Shown: positions 1-8,881 of the stretch, in pieces
Numbering within the stretch: position 1 is the stretch's first letter
How the letters are laid out: each line of letters starts with the position of its first letter
Assembly: GCA_902786205.1 (NCBI GenBank)
Contig: CADABQ010000001.1
Location: 1-64,000 of the forward strand
Source: an uncultured Lachnospiraceae bacterium
GTDB lineage: Bacteria; Bacillota; Clostridia; Lachnospirales; Lachnospiraceae
Direction of reading: 5' to 3'
DNA length: 64,000 bases
Program-made: the position numbers and the translations under genes
The notes under the pieces: model-generated
Told to the model about the DNA's origin: nothing
The model's database searches: none
Seen by the model: only the letters and a program-made list of their open reading frames with translations

Positions 1-117
1 GATAACTTCTCAAAAGAATAAAAAATTTGTGGAATGTTTTAAATAATACATGATATGCGTTGATTTAGTACAATTATATAAATTTATTCCTCAACGCTGA
101 AAATATTATATTTTTAC

Positions 118-145
118 TTGACAGATTATAAATTTCTGCTATAAT
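118..145 (+). promoter_or_regulatory. SigA-type promoter of rpsU
   Basis: TTGACA at 118-123 and TATAAT at 140-145 are separated by 16 bases, about 80 bases before the rpsU start. Both hexamers match the vegetative consensus exactly. Upstream of it, bases 1-117 hold no gene; a 7-base inverted repeat (GCGTTGA at 57-63, TCAACGC at 91-97) is the only structure I see there. Confidence 0.85.
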
Positions 146-224
146 CATAATAGTGCTATTCAAAAAATACCCAAACAGTTGTATAGGCACAATACACAAC
201 TGGAGGGAGGTTAGGTGTGAGGCT

Positions 225-398
225 ATGTCAAATGTAATCGTAAAAGACAACGAGACTTTAGATAGTGCTTTACGCAGATTCAAGAGAAACTGTGCAAAAG
301 CAGGAATTCAACAGGAAATCCGCAAGAGAGAGCATTACGAAAAACCAAGCGTTAGACGTAAAAAGAAATCTGAAGCTGCTCGTAAGCGTAAATTTTAA
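225..398 (+). CDS. rpsU: 30S ribosomal protein S21
   Basis: This is a component of the small ribosomal subunit that contributes to initiation. The 57-residue product starts [19 protein letters not shown], carries the conserved [10 protein letters not shown] segment and ends in a Lys/Arg-rich tail ([14 protein letters not shown]). The length equals the usual Firmicutes S21. An in-frame codon at 153 would add 24 residues foreign to the family, so ATG 225 is chosen. The strong GGAGGGAGG at 202-210 lies 14 bases away, farther than usual, and a weaker GTGAGG sits close to the ATG. The gene has its own promoter and terminator and is therefore probably monocistronic. Confidence 0.97.
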   Translation: MSNVIVKDNETLDSALRRFKRNCAKAGIQQEIRKREHYEKPSVRRKKKSEAARKRKF

Positions 399-413
399 TA
401 GTAATTAACAATG

Positions 414-448
414 AATGTCCTTAATATTTTATATTAAGGGCATTTTTC
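414..448 (+). terminator. Rho-independent terminator of rpsU
   Basis: A 12-bp stem (416-427 with 431-442, one G-U pair) is followed by a T run at 443-447. It ends the rpsU transcript. Bases 449-658 hold no gene; I see no clear promoter for yqfC there apart from AT-rich sequence. Confidence 0.85.
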
Positions 449-658
449 TTTATGTACAAAGAAAGTATTTTGGGGTAATGAGATGTTGCATAAGCTGATT
501 TGAAAAGAGGTATAGGGATTTGAAGGGAAGTTTTTTAGGTGTCTACATGGTAGATAGGTTGGTTTTATAAAAGGGAAGAATAAAATTTTTACAAAACAGA
601 ATCCTAATTCTTTTTTTTTTTGCATAAGATTATATAAATATACATTTGAGAGGGAAGC

Positions 659-976
659 ATGAAAAGAAAAAAAGTAAAAAAAGAGAAAATTTCTACGCAT
701 TCAGTAGAACGTGCAAATCGATTAGAGCATTTGGCTGGGGTTATTGCAGTTCCACAAGACATATTAGCGGATAGCATTTTGATTTCTGTTTACGGGAAAC
801 AATGTGTTCGATTGGAAAATTATAAAGGGATTTTGGATTATTCTGATACGCAGATTAAAATATGGTCAAAAGATGGAAAAGTTGTGATTACAGGGAAGAA
901 AATCCACATATCCTATTGCTCAGATGTTGAATTATGTATAATGGGGGAAATTAGCAGAATTCAATATATGGAATAG
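659..976 (+). CDS. yqfC: sporulation protein YqfC family
   Basis: This 105-residue product belongs to the YqfC family, small proteins made in the mother cell during sporulation; the biochemical role is not established. Recognisable segments are a very basic N terminus (KRKKVKKEK), then RLEHLAGVIAVPQDILADS and a C-terminal beta-rich part with the IHISYCSDVELCIMGEI signature. AGAGGG lies just before the ATG. The gene is followed after ten bases by yqfD, the same order as in Bacillus subtilis, where the pair is under SigE. I could not identify a convincing SigE promoter upstream. Confidence 0.85.
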   Translation: MKRKKVKKEKISTHSVERANRLEHLAGVIAVPQDILADSILISVYGKQCVRLENYKGILDYSDTQIKIWSKDGKVVITGKKIHISYCSDVELCIMGEISRIQYME

Positions 977-986
977 GAGGGGTAAT

Positions 987-2237
987 ATGTGGAAAAGGAT
1001 GATGCGCTGGTTTAAAGGATACATTTTGGTGGAATTAAAAGGAAATGCACAAGAACGGTTTTTTAATTTATGCCGAAAGCACAATATTTATCTGTGGAAT
1101 ATTTATACGGTAGATTGCAAATATTTTTGCTGCATGGATATTGCTGATTTTCGTGTAATAAGGAGAATTGTAAAAAAAACAAAAGTAAGGCCATGGATTG
1201 TAAAACGAATTGGATTACCGTTTTATATAAATCGTCTAGGTAGACAAAAAGGCATGATTTTAGGGTTTATTTCAGGAGTAGTGCTTTTGTATAGCCTTAG
1301 TTTGTTTTTATGGGATATTTCCTTTGAGGGACAATCTTATTATACAGAAGAACAGCTCTTGTCCTATTTAAAATCTATTCATGTTCGTACAGGAATGGCG
1401 ATACATCAAATTGATTGTCAGAAGATCGAAGAACAGATACGAATTAAGTATCCCAATATTGGATGGGTTTCGGCTGAATTAGAAGGAACAAAATTAACAA
1501 TTGCGCTTGTAGAAACAAGACTTCCTACCAAAAAAACATTAGATGATAAAGCCTGTCATATGTATACACCAGAAAAAGGAAAAATTGTTAAGATTGTAAC
1601 CAGAAAAGGTGTTCCACTTGTGAAAAAGGGTGATAAGGTAAAAAAAGGACAAATACTTATTTCTGGTATTTTAGAACTAAAGGATGATGCGGGAACAGTT
1701 GTGAAAAAGAATGCAGTACACGCAGATGGGGATGTTTTAATACAAAGTAAGGAAACGGTTAAATTTATATGTGCGCGAATGTATAAAATAAAAAAATATA
1801 CGGGATATGAGAAAAAAATTTCCGAAGTGGAATTCTTTGATAAGAAATTATATTTTCTAAATCCGTTGAAAAGTTTTGATAAAGCAAAAAAATATGATAT
1901 AATTGCAAACGTATGTGATGTTTCTGTTAGTAAATCTTTTGTATTACCGCTTCATTATGGACAGACTTGTTATCGGCAATATGAAGAAGTGGAAGCAAGA
2001 TATACAATGGATCAGGCGAAAAAGGATTTACAAAAACAAAGTTGTTTTTATATAAAAAAATTGCAGAAACAACGGCAGCGTATCGTAAGGAAAAAAGAAA
2101 AGTATAAAGTGGAAAAGGATGCTGTTTTGCTTTATACTGAGTTTGTGATAGAAAAACCAATAACGACGTATAAAGATGTTACAGAACAAGAATTGAGTCA
2201 GGAGGAAAGCAATGAATTTAGTGGAGAGAATGATTGA
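987..2237 (+). CDS. yqfD: sporulation protein YqfD
   Basis: The 416-residue product is a membrane-anchored protein of the YqfD family, linked to sporulation in Firmicutes; its molecular activity is unknown. The N-terminal 85 residues are cytoplasmic-looking, one hydrophobic segment lies at about residues 88-110 (MILGFISGVVLLYSLSLFLW), and the rest is a predicted extracellular beta-rich domain, starting with a POTRA-like part (residues 110-180) that ends in a Lys/Glu-rich tail. AGGAGGGGT precedes the ATG. The 3' end overlaps phoH by 26 bases, which suggests translational coupling. Confidence 0.85.
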   Translation: MWKRMMRWFKGYILVELKGNAQERFFNLCRKHNIYLWNIYTVDCKYFCCMDIADFRVIRRIVKKTKVRPWIVKRIGLPFYINRLGRQKGMILGFISGVVLLYSLSLFLWDISFEGQSYYTEEQLLSYLKSIHVRTGMAIHQIDCQKIEEQIRIKYPNIGWVSAELEGTKLTIALVETRLPTKKTLDDKACHMYTPEKGKIVKIVTRKGVPLVKKGDKVKKGQILISGILELKDDAGTVVKKNAVHADGDVLIQSKETVKFICARMYKIKKYTGYEKKISEVEFFDKKLYFLNPLKSFDKAKKYDIIANVCDVSVSKSFVLPLHYGQTCYRQYEEVEARYTMDQAKKDLQKQSCFYIKKLQKQRQRIVRKKEKYKVEKDAVLLYTEFVIEKPITTYKDVTEQELSQEESNEFSGEND

Positions 2238-3240
2238 AGTACCTGTTGAACATGAGCAAAATGTTTGCGGGCAATTAGATAAACATGTAAAGCAGATTGA
2301 ACGAACATTAAATGTGACTATTGTGGCCCGTAACGGACAAATAAAGCTAATTGGTGAGAAACAAAATGTTGATAAGGCAAAAAGTGTATTTTTAAATCTA
2401 ATTGAATTATCAAAACGCGATAATATTATAACAGAACAAAATGTGAATTATGCATTAGCGTTGAGTATGGAGGATAAAGAAAGCAGTATATTAGAAATTG
2501 ATGGCGATGTAATATGTCATACGATACAAGGAAAGCCGATAAAACCTAAAACAATTGGACAGAAAAATTATATTGACCAGATAAGAAAGAAAATGATCGT
2601 ATTTGGAGTAGGACCAGCGGGAACCGGAAAAACGTATTTAGCAATGGCAATGGCAATTACAGCATTTAAAAATGATGAAGTAGGAAAAATAATTATGACA
2701 AGACCTGCAATCGAGGCAGGAGAAAAACTTGGCTTTCTTCCAGGAGATTTGCAGAGTAAAGTAGATCCTTATTTAAGACCTTTATATGATGCTTTACATC
2801 AGATTATGGGTGCAGAAAGCTTTATGAAAAATATGGAAAAAGGTTTGATTGAGGTTGCACCGTTAGCATATATGCGAGGAAGAACATTAGATAATTCATT
2901 CATTATATTGGATGAGGCGCAAAATACAACCCCTGCGCAGATGAAAATGTTTTTAACCAGAATTGGTTTTGGTTCTAAAGTAATCGTGACGGGAGATTTA
3001 ACGCAGAAGGACTTACCAAGAGATACAAAATCTGGATTAGAGGAAGCCTTAAAAGTTCTTGGAAAAATTGACGATATTGGATTTTGTCAGTTATCAAGTA
3101 AGGATGTTGTGCGACATCCTTTGGTACAAAAGATTGTCAAAGCCTATGACGATTATGAGGAGAAGAAACTTCGTAATACAAAAAATAAAAAAGGAAAAGT
3201 GATGGTGAAAAAAACAGAAAATGGAACAAGACGTAAATAA
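2212..3240 (+). CDS. phoH: PhoH family ATPase
   Basis: This is a P-loop NTPase of the PhoH family, thought to act in RNA metabolism together with YbeY, which is encoded two genes downstream. The 342 residues contain a KH-like N-terminal part (about 12-70), the Walker A motif GPAGTGKT at 134-141 and Walker B IILDEAQ at 231-237. A conserved TRPAIEAGEKLGFLPGDL block lies between them. GGAGG at 2201-2205 lies six bases before the ATG, which itself is inside the end of yqfD. The last 20 bases overlap the next gene. The extreme C terminus is Lys-rich. Confidence 0.93.
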   Translation: MNLVERMIEVPVEHEQNVCGQLDKHVKQIERTLNVTIVARNGQIKLIGEKQNVDKAKSVFLNLIELSKRDNIITEQNVNYALALSMEDKESSILEIDGDVICHTIQGKPIKPKTIGQKNYIDQIRKKMIVFGVGPAGTGKTYLAMAMAITAFKNDEVGKIIMTRPAIEAGEKLGFLPGDLQSKVDPYLRPLYDALHQIMGAESFMKNMEKGLIEVAPLAYMRGRTLDNSFIILDEAQNTTPAQMKMFLTRIGFGSKVIVTGDLTQKDLPRDTKSGLEEALKVLGKIDDIGFCQLSSKDVVRHPLVQKIVKAYDDYEEKKLRNTKNKKGKVMVKKTENGTRRK

Positions 3241-4501
3241 TAAGAAAAAGGAAAAACGACTGGGAAAAGTAGGAAGAGAAAGCATTTTATTATTTGTTTA
3301 TACGGTGTTGGTCCTAGTAGAAATAGGAAGGATGCTAGGAGCGACAAATATAAAATTAGTATTTACGATTATGATGTTATTGGGCTTCTTTATTATTGGT
3401 CTGAATCATTTGGATCAATCAAGAAGAAGTTTGTTTTATTTTACCTTTTGCTATATTTTATCATTTGGTATAATCGTTTTAAGTTGTATTTGGAATGTAA
3501 ATGAACTATGGTTGGCCGCAGGCTGGAGTCTAAGTATATTGATAAATCCATATATTGGAATGCTTTATCAGATGTTATTTAGTCTGCTTTATGCTTATCT
3601 TCATGTATACTCCATTGAGCAATTTGGCTATTTGTTGATGCTAGGAGTAGGGGGTTGTTTTTTAGTACCTTTGTGGCGTAAAAAAAGTGATGTTTGCTAT
3701 AGTCTGTTACTTGGTGTCTGTTTGTATACCATTTATTTGATGTGTCAATATAATTTTGTGTGGGATTACTTTTTTGTGTGGAATACGCTGTTAAAAGAAG
3801 TCTTCTTTTTGGCTACAGTTCTGTTTGCCCTTTTGATGGTGTGGATGTTAAAAAATTTGTGTCAAAAGGAAAAAACTCCTTTTTCAAAAGAGAGTTTTGA
3901 AAATTTATTATCGAATGAAGAGACAAACAAAAAAATAAGTAATGTTGTATCCGATATAGACAAAAGTGGACAACAAAGACAGAAACTGTTACAATTAGAA
4001 AGATTAATGCAAGATGATTTTCCGGTGCAGGTCGCATTTAAGGAAAAATTACCAGAACGATTTGTGCATTGTAAATTGGTAGCGGAATTGGCTGGGGATG
4101 TGGCAGAAAAATTAGGTTTAGATGAAAAGACTGTCTATGCAGCCGCTTTGTATCATGAAATTGGAAAATTAAACGGAAAAGATTATATTAAAGAAAACAA
4201 GATAATAGCAAGAGAATATGGTTTCCCTGAGAATTTGATAACGATTATGAATGAACACAGTGCGGTAAAGGCTCGGGCAAAGTCCAAAGAAGGAAGTATT
4301 GTTATGTTGGCAGACAGTGTTGTGTCAGTATTGGATCAGTTAAAAAGTCAAAAAAAGGATATAGAAAAAACCACAGTGACGAAACAGGTAATTCGATTGC
4401 GTTTAGAAAAGGGTATCTTGGCAGAAAGTACACTTACGTTAAAAGAATATAATTGTATCTTGCGTGTATTTGTCGAAAAGATAGAAAAAATAAGCATATA
4501 G
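3221..4501 (+). CDS. PgpH/YqfF-like membrane protein with a degenerate HD domain
   Basis: The position between phoH and ybeY is that of yqfF/pgpH, the c-di-AMP phosphodiesterase. The 426-residue product has about eight hydrophobic segments (residues 21-210) followed by a cytoplasmic HD-type domain (about 275-420). It lacks the large extracellular 7TMR-HDED domain of full PgpH (over 700 residues). The motif is YHEIGK at 311-316, with Glu where the family has Asp; the first His is H283 and the last Asp D365 in LADSVVS. The middle SHV-type His and the HH pair are not evident, and only E345-H346 remain. Activity is therefore uncertain. It could be a regulatory remnant. Confidence 0.75.
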   Translation: MEQDVNNKKKEKRLGKVGRESILLFVYTVLVLVEIGRMLGATNIKLVFTIMMLLGFFIIGLNHLDQSRRSLFYFTFCYILSFGIIVLSCIWNVNELWLAAGWSLSILINPYIGMLYQMLFSLLYAYLHVYSIEQFGYLLMLGVGGCFLVPLWRKKSDVCYSLLLGVCLYTIYLMCQYNFVWDYFFVWNTLLKEVFFLATVLFALLMVWMLKNLCQKEKTPFSKESFENLLSNEETNKKISNVVSDIDKSGQQRQKLLQLERLMQDDFPVQVAFKEKLPERFVHCKLVAELAGDVAEKLGLDEKTVYAAALYHEIGKLNGKDYIKENKIIAREYGFPENLITIMNEHSAVKARAKSKEGSIVMLADSVVSVLDQLKSQKKDIEKTTVTKQVIRLRLEKGILAESTLTLKEYNCILRVFVEKIEKISI

Positions 4502-4516
4502 AAAGTGAGCAGAAAA

Positions 4517-5011
4517 ATGACTTTTCATTTTGAATATGAAGCAGAAAAAAAGTTTCCCTTTGATTATGAGAAATTAATGAAACGTGTGATTTTACAAGTG
4601 TTGGATTATGAAAAATGTCCTTATGAAGTCGAGGTTAATATTATAATAACTACAAATGAGGAAATACATAAAATCAATGCAGAGTACCGGCAAATAGACC
4701 GGGAAACGGATGTATTGTCCTTTCCTATGGTTTCCTATACAGTGCCTGGTGATTTTTCGCATGTAGAAGAGGATGAAATGCTATTTCACCCGGAAACAGG
4801 AGAATTGATGTTAGGAGACATCATAATTTCTATTGACCGGGTAATGGAACAGGCAAAAGAGTTCGGACATTCTGTGGAGCGTGAATTGGGGTTTCTTACA
4901 GCGCATAGTATGTTGCATTTATGCGGATATGATCATATGGAAGAACAGGAACGTATTGTTATGGAAAAAAAGCAAAGAGATATAATGGATGTACTTCAAC
5001 TGTATCGTTAA
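4517..5011 (+). CDS. ybeY: endoribonuclease YbeY (rRNA maturation factor)
   Basis: YbeY is a zinc-dependent endoribonuclease needed for 16S rRNA 3'-end maturation and ribosome quality control. The zinc motif H-x3-H-x5-H is seen in the segment AHSMLHLCGYDH, and the upstream INAEYRQIDRETDVLSFP block is diagnostic. A GTG at 4505 would add four residues; I prefer ATG 4517 because it begins with the family-like MTFHFEYE and GTGAG lies seven bases before it. Length is 164 residues, normal for the family. It lies 15 bases after the HD gene and is cotranscribed with phoH, its usual functional partner. Confidence 0.94.
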   Translation: MTFHFEYEAEKKFPFDYEKLMKRVILQVLDYEKCPYEVEVNIIITTNEEIHKINAEYRQIDRETDVLSFPMVSYTVPGDFSHVEEDEMLFHPETGELMLGDIIISIDRVMEQAKEFGHSVERELGFLTAHSMLHLCGYDHMEEQERIVMEKKQRDIMDVLQLYR

Positions 5012-5026
5012 AGGGAAAGGAAAAGG

Positions 5027-6679
5027 ATGAGTAGTAGTAAAAAGAAAACAAATGATATTTTGAAGCAGGGAACGATTTTAGCTGCTGCTTCCATATTTGT
5101 ACGAATGATTGGCGTCATGTACCGTATTCCATTAAACAATTTGTTGGGTGAAGATGGAAATGGAATTTATGGAGCTGCATATAAGGTATACAGTATTGCA
5201 CTAATTGTATCTTCTTATGGATTACCATTGGCAGTATCCCGAATGGTTGCAGCAAAAAATGTACAAGGACAGTATAAAAATTCGCATCGGATTTTTATCA
5301 ATGCATTAATATTTGCAACAGTGATTGGTGCTGTTGTAGGTGGACTGATTTATTTCGGAGCAGACTTTTTTGCAAGTTTTATTGGACTTTCCAGAGCAGC
5401 AATGCCACTGCGTGTATTAGCACCTACTATTTTTTGTGTGGCAGTGTTAGGAGTTTTGCGAGGCTTTTTTCAAGGGCATAATACCATGGTTCCAACAGCT
5501 ATTTCACAAGTGCTGGAACAGATTGTAAATGCTGTGATTAGTTGTGTGGCAGCATATGCGTTTATTTCCGTTTGTACTAATCCGGATAATAAAGCCGTAT
5601 TTGGTGCTACGGGTAGTACGGTAGGAACATTTTCTGGTGCATTGGTTGCATTACTATTTATGGTGGGTGTATATTGCCTAAATCGACCAGTGTTTAAAAG
5701 AAAAATGGATCATGATCGTCATCCGGTTGAGCGTAATAAGGTAATTTATTCTATGCTATTTATGACGGTTGTGCCAGTTATCCTTAGCCAAACAGTATAT
5801 CAGATTAGTGGACTTGTAGACACATCCATATTTGGAAATGTAATGAAAACAAATGGTATGTCTGAAAATATAGTAGAACGTTTGATGGGAGCATTTACTG
5901 GGCAGTATAACGTATTGATTAGTGTTCCGCTTGGAATTGCTACTGCTATGGGGACATCCATCAATCCAAGTATTGTGGCATCCTATACAAAAGGGAATAT
6001 GGTTGAGGTAAAACACAAAGTTAAGACAGTAATAAAATTTAATATGTTGTTAGCATTTCCGTGTGCTGTGGGACTTGCAGTATTGGCAACGCCAGTTAAT
6101 ATATTGTTGTTCCCACGTTTGATTACTTATCGTGCAGTTGCCAGTAATATGTTGTTATTTGGTTCTACATCATTGATTTTTTATGCACTGTCAACTGTTA
6201 CAAGTGGTGTGTTACAGGCATTGGATCACATGAGTTTACCGGTAATTCATTCGGCAATTTCCTTGATCGTGCATGTGATTTTGGTTTATTTGTTGCTACG
6301 ATTTACGAATTTAGGTGTTTATGCTTTGATTGTTGGTGATGTAACGTTTCCTCTTTTGGTTTGCATTTTAAATTGGCGTTCGGTAGGAAAGGCGTTAAAT
6401 TATAAACAGGAAGTGAGGACAACCTTTGGTTTGCCGGCAATTGCAGCCGTGATTATGGGTGTCTGCTGCTTGATTACGTATAAAATACTACATTTGATAT
6501 TAGGTATATTTGGCAGCTATGTACAAAATGCACTTTGTACAATATTGTCTATATGTGTGGCAGCAGTGGTATATTTTGTGGCATTATTAGCTTTAAAAAC
6601 GGTGACAGAGGAAGAATTGCTTGAAATGCCAATGGGGCGTACTTTATTTTCCATCGCTAGGAAAATGCATTTGATATAA
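5027..6679 (+). CDS. MOP-superfamily flippase (SpoVB/YtgP/MurJ-like)
   Basis: This is a 550-residue polytopic membrane protein of the polysaccharide-biosynthesis/MOP family, with about 14 hydrophobic segments. The N terminus (KKTNDILKQGTILAAASIF, then RMIGVMYRIPL) is typical of the SpoVB and YtgP branch. These proteins move lipid-linked cell-wall precursors across the membrane; the full length and the vegetative-gene context fit the YtgP (lipid II flippase) type better than SpoVB, but I cannot separate the two by eye. AGGAAAAGG precedes the ATG. It is the last gene of the operon. A second, shorter relative is encoded at 44332-45639. Confidence 0.85.
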   Translation: MSSSKKKTNDILKQGTILAAASIFVRMIGVMYRIPLNNLLGEDGNGIYGAAYKVYSIALIVSSYGLPLAVSRMVAAKNVQGQYKNSHRIFINALIFATVIGAVVGGLIYFGADFFASFIGLSRAAMPLRVLAPTIFCVAVLGVLRGFFQGHNTMVPTAISQVLEQIVNAVISCVAAYAFISVCTNPDNKAVFGATGSTVGTFSGALVALLFMVGVYCLNRPVFKRKMDHDRHPVERNKVIYSMLFMTVVPVILSQTVYQISGLVDTSIFGNVMKTNGMSENIVERLMGAFTGQYNVLISVPLGIATAMGTSINPSIVASYTKGNMVEVKHKVKTVIKFNMLLAFPCAVGLAVLATPVNILLFPRLITYRAVASNMLLFGSTSLIFYALSTVTSGVLQALDHMSLPVIHSAISLIVHVILVYLLLRFTNLGVYALIVGDVTFPLLVCILNWRSVGKALNYKQEVRTTFGLPAIAAVIMGVCCLITYKILHLILGIFGSYVQNALCTILSICVAAVVYFVALLALKTVTEEELLEMPMGRTLFSIARKMHLI

Positions 6680-6681
6680 AA

Positions 6682-6746
6682 AAGAAAGAGAAAAGCTTTA
6701 AAAGTATTCGTAAAAATGTTTACTTTTAAGGCTTTTTTTCTTTCTA
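6682..6746 (+). terminator. Rho-independent terminator after the flippase gene
   Basis: AGCTTTAAAAGTA at 6694-6706 pairs with TACTTTTAAGGCT at 6721-6733 (one G-U pair), followed by seven T residues. The flanking A/G-rich and T/C-rich tracts extend the stem. It closes the yqfC-to-flippase operon. Confidence 0.85.
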
Positions 6747-6819
6747 GAAAGTTCGTCTTATAAGAAAAAAATTCCGTGGGCATATGTTGTAGTAATTGCA
6801 ATAATTTACTTTTTCTTAT

Positions 6820-6869
6820 GTAATTATTTCCAAAATAGGTATAGGAAATAAAAAATAGGAAATAATTAC
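6820..6869. repeat. perfect 12-bp inverted repeat with internal direct repeats
   Basis: GTAATTATTTCC at 6820-6831 is the exact reverse complement of GGAAATAATTAC at 6858-6869. The 26-base spacer contains another ATAGGAAATAA copy (6841-6851), repeated at 6855-6865. It lies about 50 bases before the start of the BofC-like gene and could be an operator or a leader hairpin. There is no T run, so it is not an obvious terminator. Confidence 0.6.
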
Positions 6870-6922
6870 AAAGGGAAAACGGCTATATTTCTATATTTTA
6901 TTTGGATGAAAGGAGAGATAAG

Positions 6923-7537
6923 TTGAGAAAAAAAATATATTTGTATGTAGGGCTCATTAGTTTTTTTTGTATTATTTTTCAGATTATTTTCTATTTCGGT
7001 TATATAGGAAAGAAACAGAACAAGTTACAAGAAACAAGGATTGAGAGTAATGATCGTGAAGATAAAAAAGCTATGTCAGTAGATTCTAATTCGCAAGTTG
7101 TATTAAAACCAAATGCTAGATTTTTATGTGATTATTATGATCAAAGTACTAAAAAGAATTGGCAGGAGGAGGGAATGATTGCAGATGTATTTATTGGTTG
7201 GAGTAGAAAGGAAATACAAGATTATTTGAGAGATTATTTAAAAACACCTCCAAAAGAAGAAGAGGAAAAAGGACTAAAGGGGTATGAACTAGTATCTTTT
7301 TCATCGGACTCGATACAAATGCAAAAAATATATGAATCCAAAGCTAAGTATCAATTTTTGTTAGTTGTAGAAAATAATGAAGTCGTAATTTATGATGAAA
7401 AATGGGAAAATCAATATGAAAAAACGGGAATAACTACAGAAAGGTTAAGTGAGAAGGAAAAAAATAAATTAATGAAAGGAATCTATGTAAAGGATGAGAA
7501 AGAGTTGTATAGCATTTTGGAAGACTATTCCAGCTAA
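6923..7537 (+). CDS. membrane-anchored protein with a BofC-like C-terminal domain
   Basis: The 204-residue product has one N-terminal hydrophobic segment (about residues 4-25) and a soluble extracytoplasmic part. The C-terminal pattern, FLLVVENNEVVIYDEK followed by ITTERLSEKEKNKLMKGIYV and a final ELYSILEDYSS, resembles the C-terminal domain of BofC, the forespore regulator of SpoIVB signalling. The family assignment is from pattern memory and moderate. A TTG at 6902 could start the frame, but AAAGGAGAGA lies just before TTG 6923, so the latter is preferred. The gene stands alone between a terminator and the promoter at 7578. Confidence 0.55.
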   Translation: MRKKIYLYVGLISFFCIIFQIIFYFGYIGKKQNKLQETRIESNDREDKKAMSVDSNSQVVLKPNARFLCDYYDQSTKKNWQEEGMIADVFIGWSRKEIQDYLRDYLKTPPKEEEEKGLKGYELVSFSSDSIQMQKIYESKAKYQFLLVVENNEVVIYDEKWENQYEKTGITTERLSEKEKNKLMKGIYVKDEKELYSILEDYSS

Positions 7538-7577
7538 AAATAGAGAGGAAAGAACGGTTTAGAGGAAAAACTAGGAC

Positions 7578-7606
7578 TTGCATTCTGTGACGTATAACGA
7601 TACAAT
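7578..7606 (+). promoter_or_regulatory. SigA-type promoter for the flavoprotein-proB operon
   Basis: TTGCAT at 7578-7583 and TACAAT at 7601-7606 are 17 bases apart, about 50 bases before the start at 7658. Confidence 0.65.
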
Positions 7607-7657
7607 GTAAACTAGTCAGGAAAATTGTTCAATTCAAAGAAAGGCGGTATGTTGTCT

Positions 7658-8881
7658 ATGCAGGCAGATGTAATAATTGTTGGTGGTGGGGCTTCTGGCA
7701 TGGTTACAGCAGTCATGTGTGCAAGAGCGGGAAAGCGCGTTTTGTTATTTGAACAAAAAAAACAGGTTGGTAAGAAATTATTAGCTACGGGAAATGGAAA
7801 ATGCAATTATACAAATACAAAGCAATCAGAAGGCTGTTATAGAGGAGGACAAACAGATTTTCCCATGCATGGATTATCAGTTTTCGGCTGTGAAGAATCC
7901 ATTGCCTTTTTTGATGAAATGGGGATTACTCCCAAAGAAAAGCAAGGGTATGTTTATCCATACGCAGAGCAGGCGGTTGCTTTTGTAGAAGTGCTTGCAT
8001 TGGAATTAAAAAAATATAATGTACAGATTTTATACGATAAAGTGACGAAAATACAACCGCCTAAAAATGGTATTTTTTGTGTGTCTACAGAGCAGAATAT
8101 TTATCAAAGTAAGAAAGTGGTTCTTGCTACAGGTGGAAAAGCTTCTCCAAAACTTGGCTCGGATGGAAGCGGTTATGTATTGGCCAAGAAGTTGGGACAT
8201 AAGGTGATTACTCCGGTTCCAGCTTTGATTGGTTTAAAATGCAAAGAAGATTTTTATGAGGCAGTTGCTGGTGTAAGAGTACGAGCAAAGGTGGCATTAT
8301 ATATTGATACAATGGATAAAGTTGTAGCAGAAGATACAGGGGAATTGCAATTGACAAAGTATGGAATATCTGGAATTCCTGTATTTCAGGTGAGTCGTTA
8401 TGCTGCAAGAGCGATAGAGCAGCAGCAAGAAGTATATGCAAAGATTGACTTTATGCCTGCGTTTCCAAAAGCAGAGTTAAGCCAGATGCTTCGAAAAAGA
8501 TTTTCTCGAAGTGAAATTACAGCAGAACAGGCATTACTTGGATTGCTTAACGGAAAGTTGATTCAAGTATTGTTACATAAAAGTGGTATCCGTGCAACAC
8601 AGAAGGCAAACAAAGTCAATGAAATGCAGATAAAACAATTAGTTCATGTATTAAAAGAAATGAAAACACAGGTTGTAGAAACAAATGGGTTTGAACATGC
8701 ACAAGTTACAGCAGGAGGAATTGATACGAGAGAGATACAAAAAGAAACAATGGAATCCAAACGTATCAAGGGATTGTATTTTACTGGAGAAATAATGGAC
8801 GTGGATGGTATTTGTGGTGGTTATAACTTGCAATGGTGTTGGAGTTCTGCATATTTAGCCGCTAATTCGATTTGCAAATGA
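7658..8881 (+). CDS. NAD(P)/FAD-dependent oxidoreductase, HI0933/YhiN family
   Basis: This 407-residue flavoprotein belongs to the HI0933 family, whose substrate is unknown. The N terminus carries the dinucleotide-binding motif GGGASG (VIIVGGGASGMVTAV) followed by the family signature GKKLLATGNGKCNYTN, and the C terminus has GLYFTGEIMDVDGICGGYN, which places the FAD. ATGs exist at 7649 and 7658; the AGGCGG at 7642-7647 is adjacent to the first but ten bases from the second, so 7658 is chosen. Its stop overlaps the next start (ATGA), indicating a coupled flavoprotein pair. Confidence 0.88.
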   Translation: MQADVIIVGGGASGMVTAVMCARAGKRVLLFEQKKQVGKKLLATGNGKCNYTNTKQSEGCYRGGQTDFPMHGLSVFGCEESIAFFDEMGITPKEKQGYVYPYAEQAVAFVEVLALELKKYNVQILYDKVTKIQPPKNGIFCVSTEQNIYQSKKVVLATGGKASPKLGSDGSGYVLAKKLGHKVITPVPALIGLKCKEDFYEAVAGVRVRAKVALYIDTMDKVVAEDTGELQLTKYGISGIPVFQVSRYAARAIEQQQEVYAKIDFMPAFPKAELSQMLRKRFSRSEITAEQALLGLLNGKLIQVLLHKSGIRATQKANKVNEMQIKQLVHVLKEMKTQVVETNGFEHAQVTAGGIDTREIQKETMESKRIKGLYFTGEIMDVDGICGGYNLQWCWSSAYLAANSICK

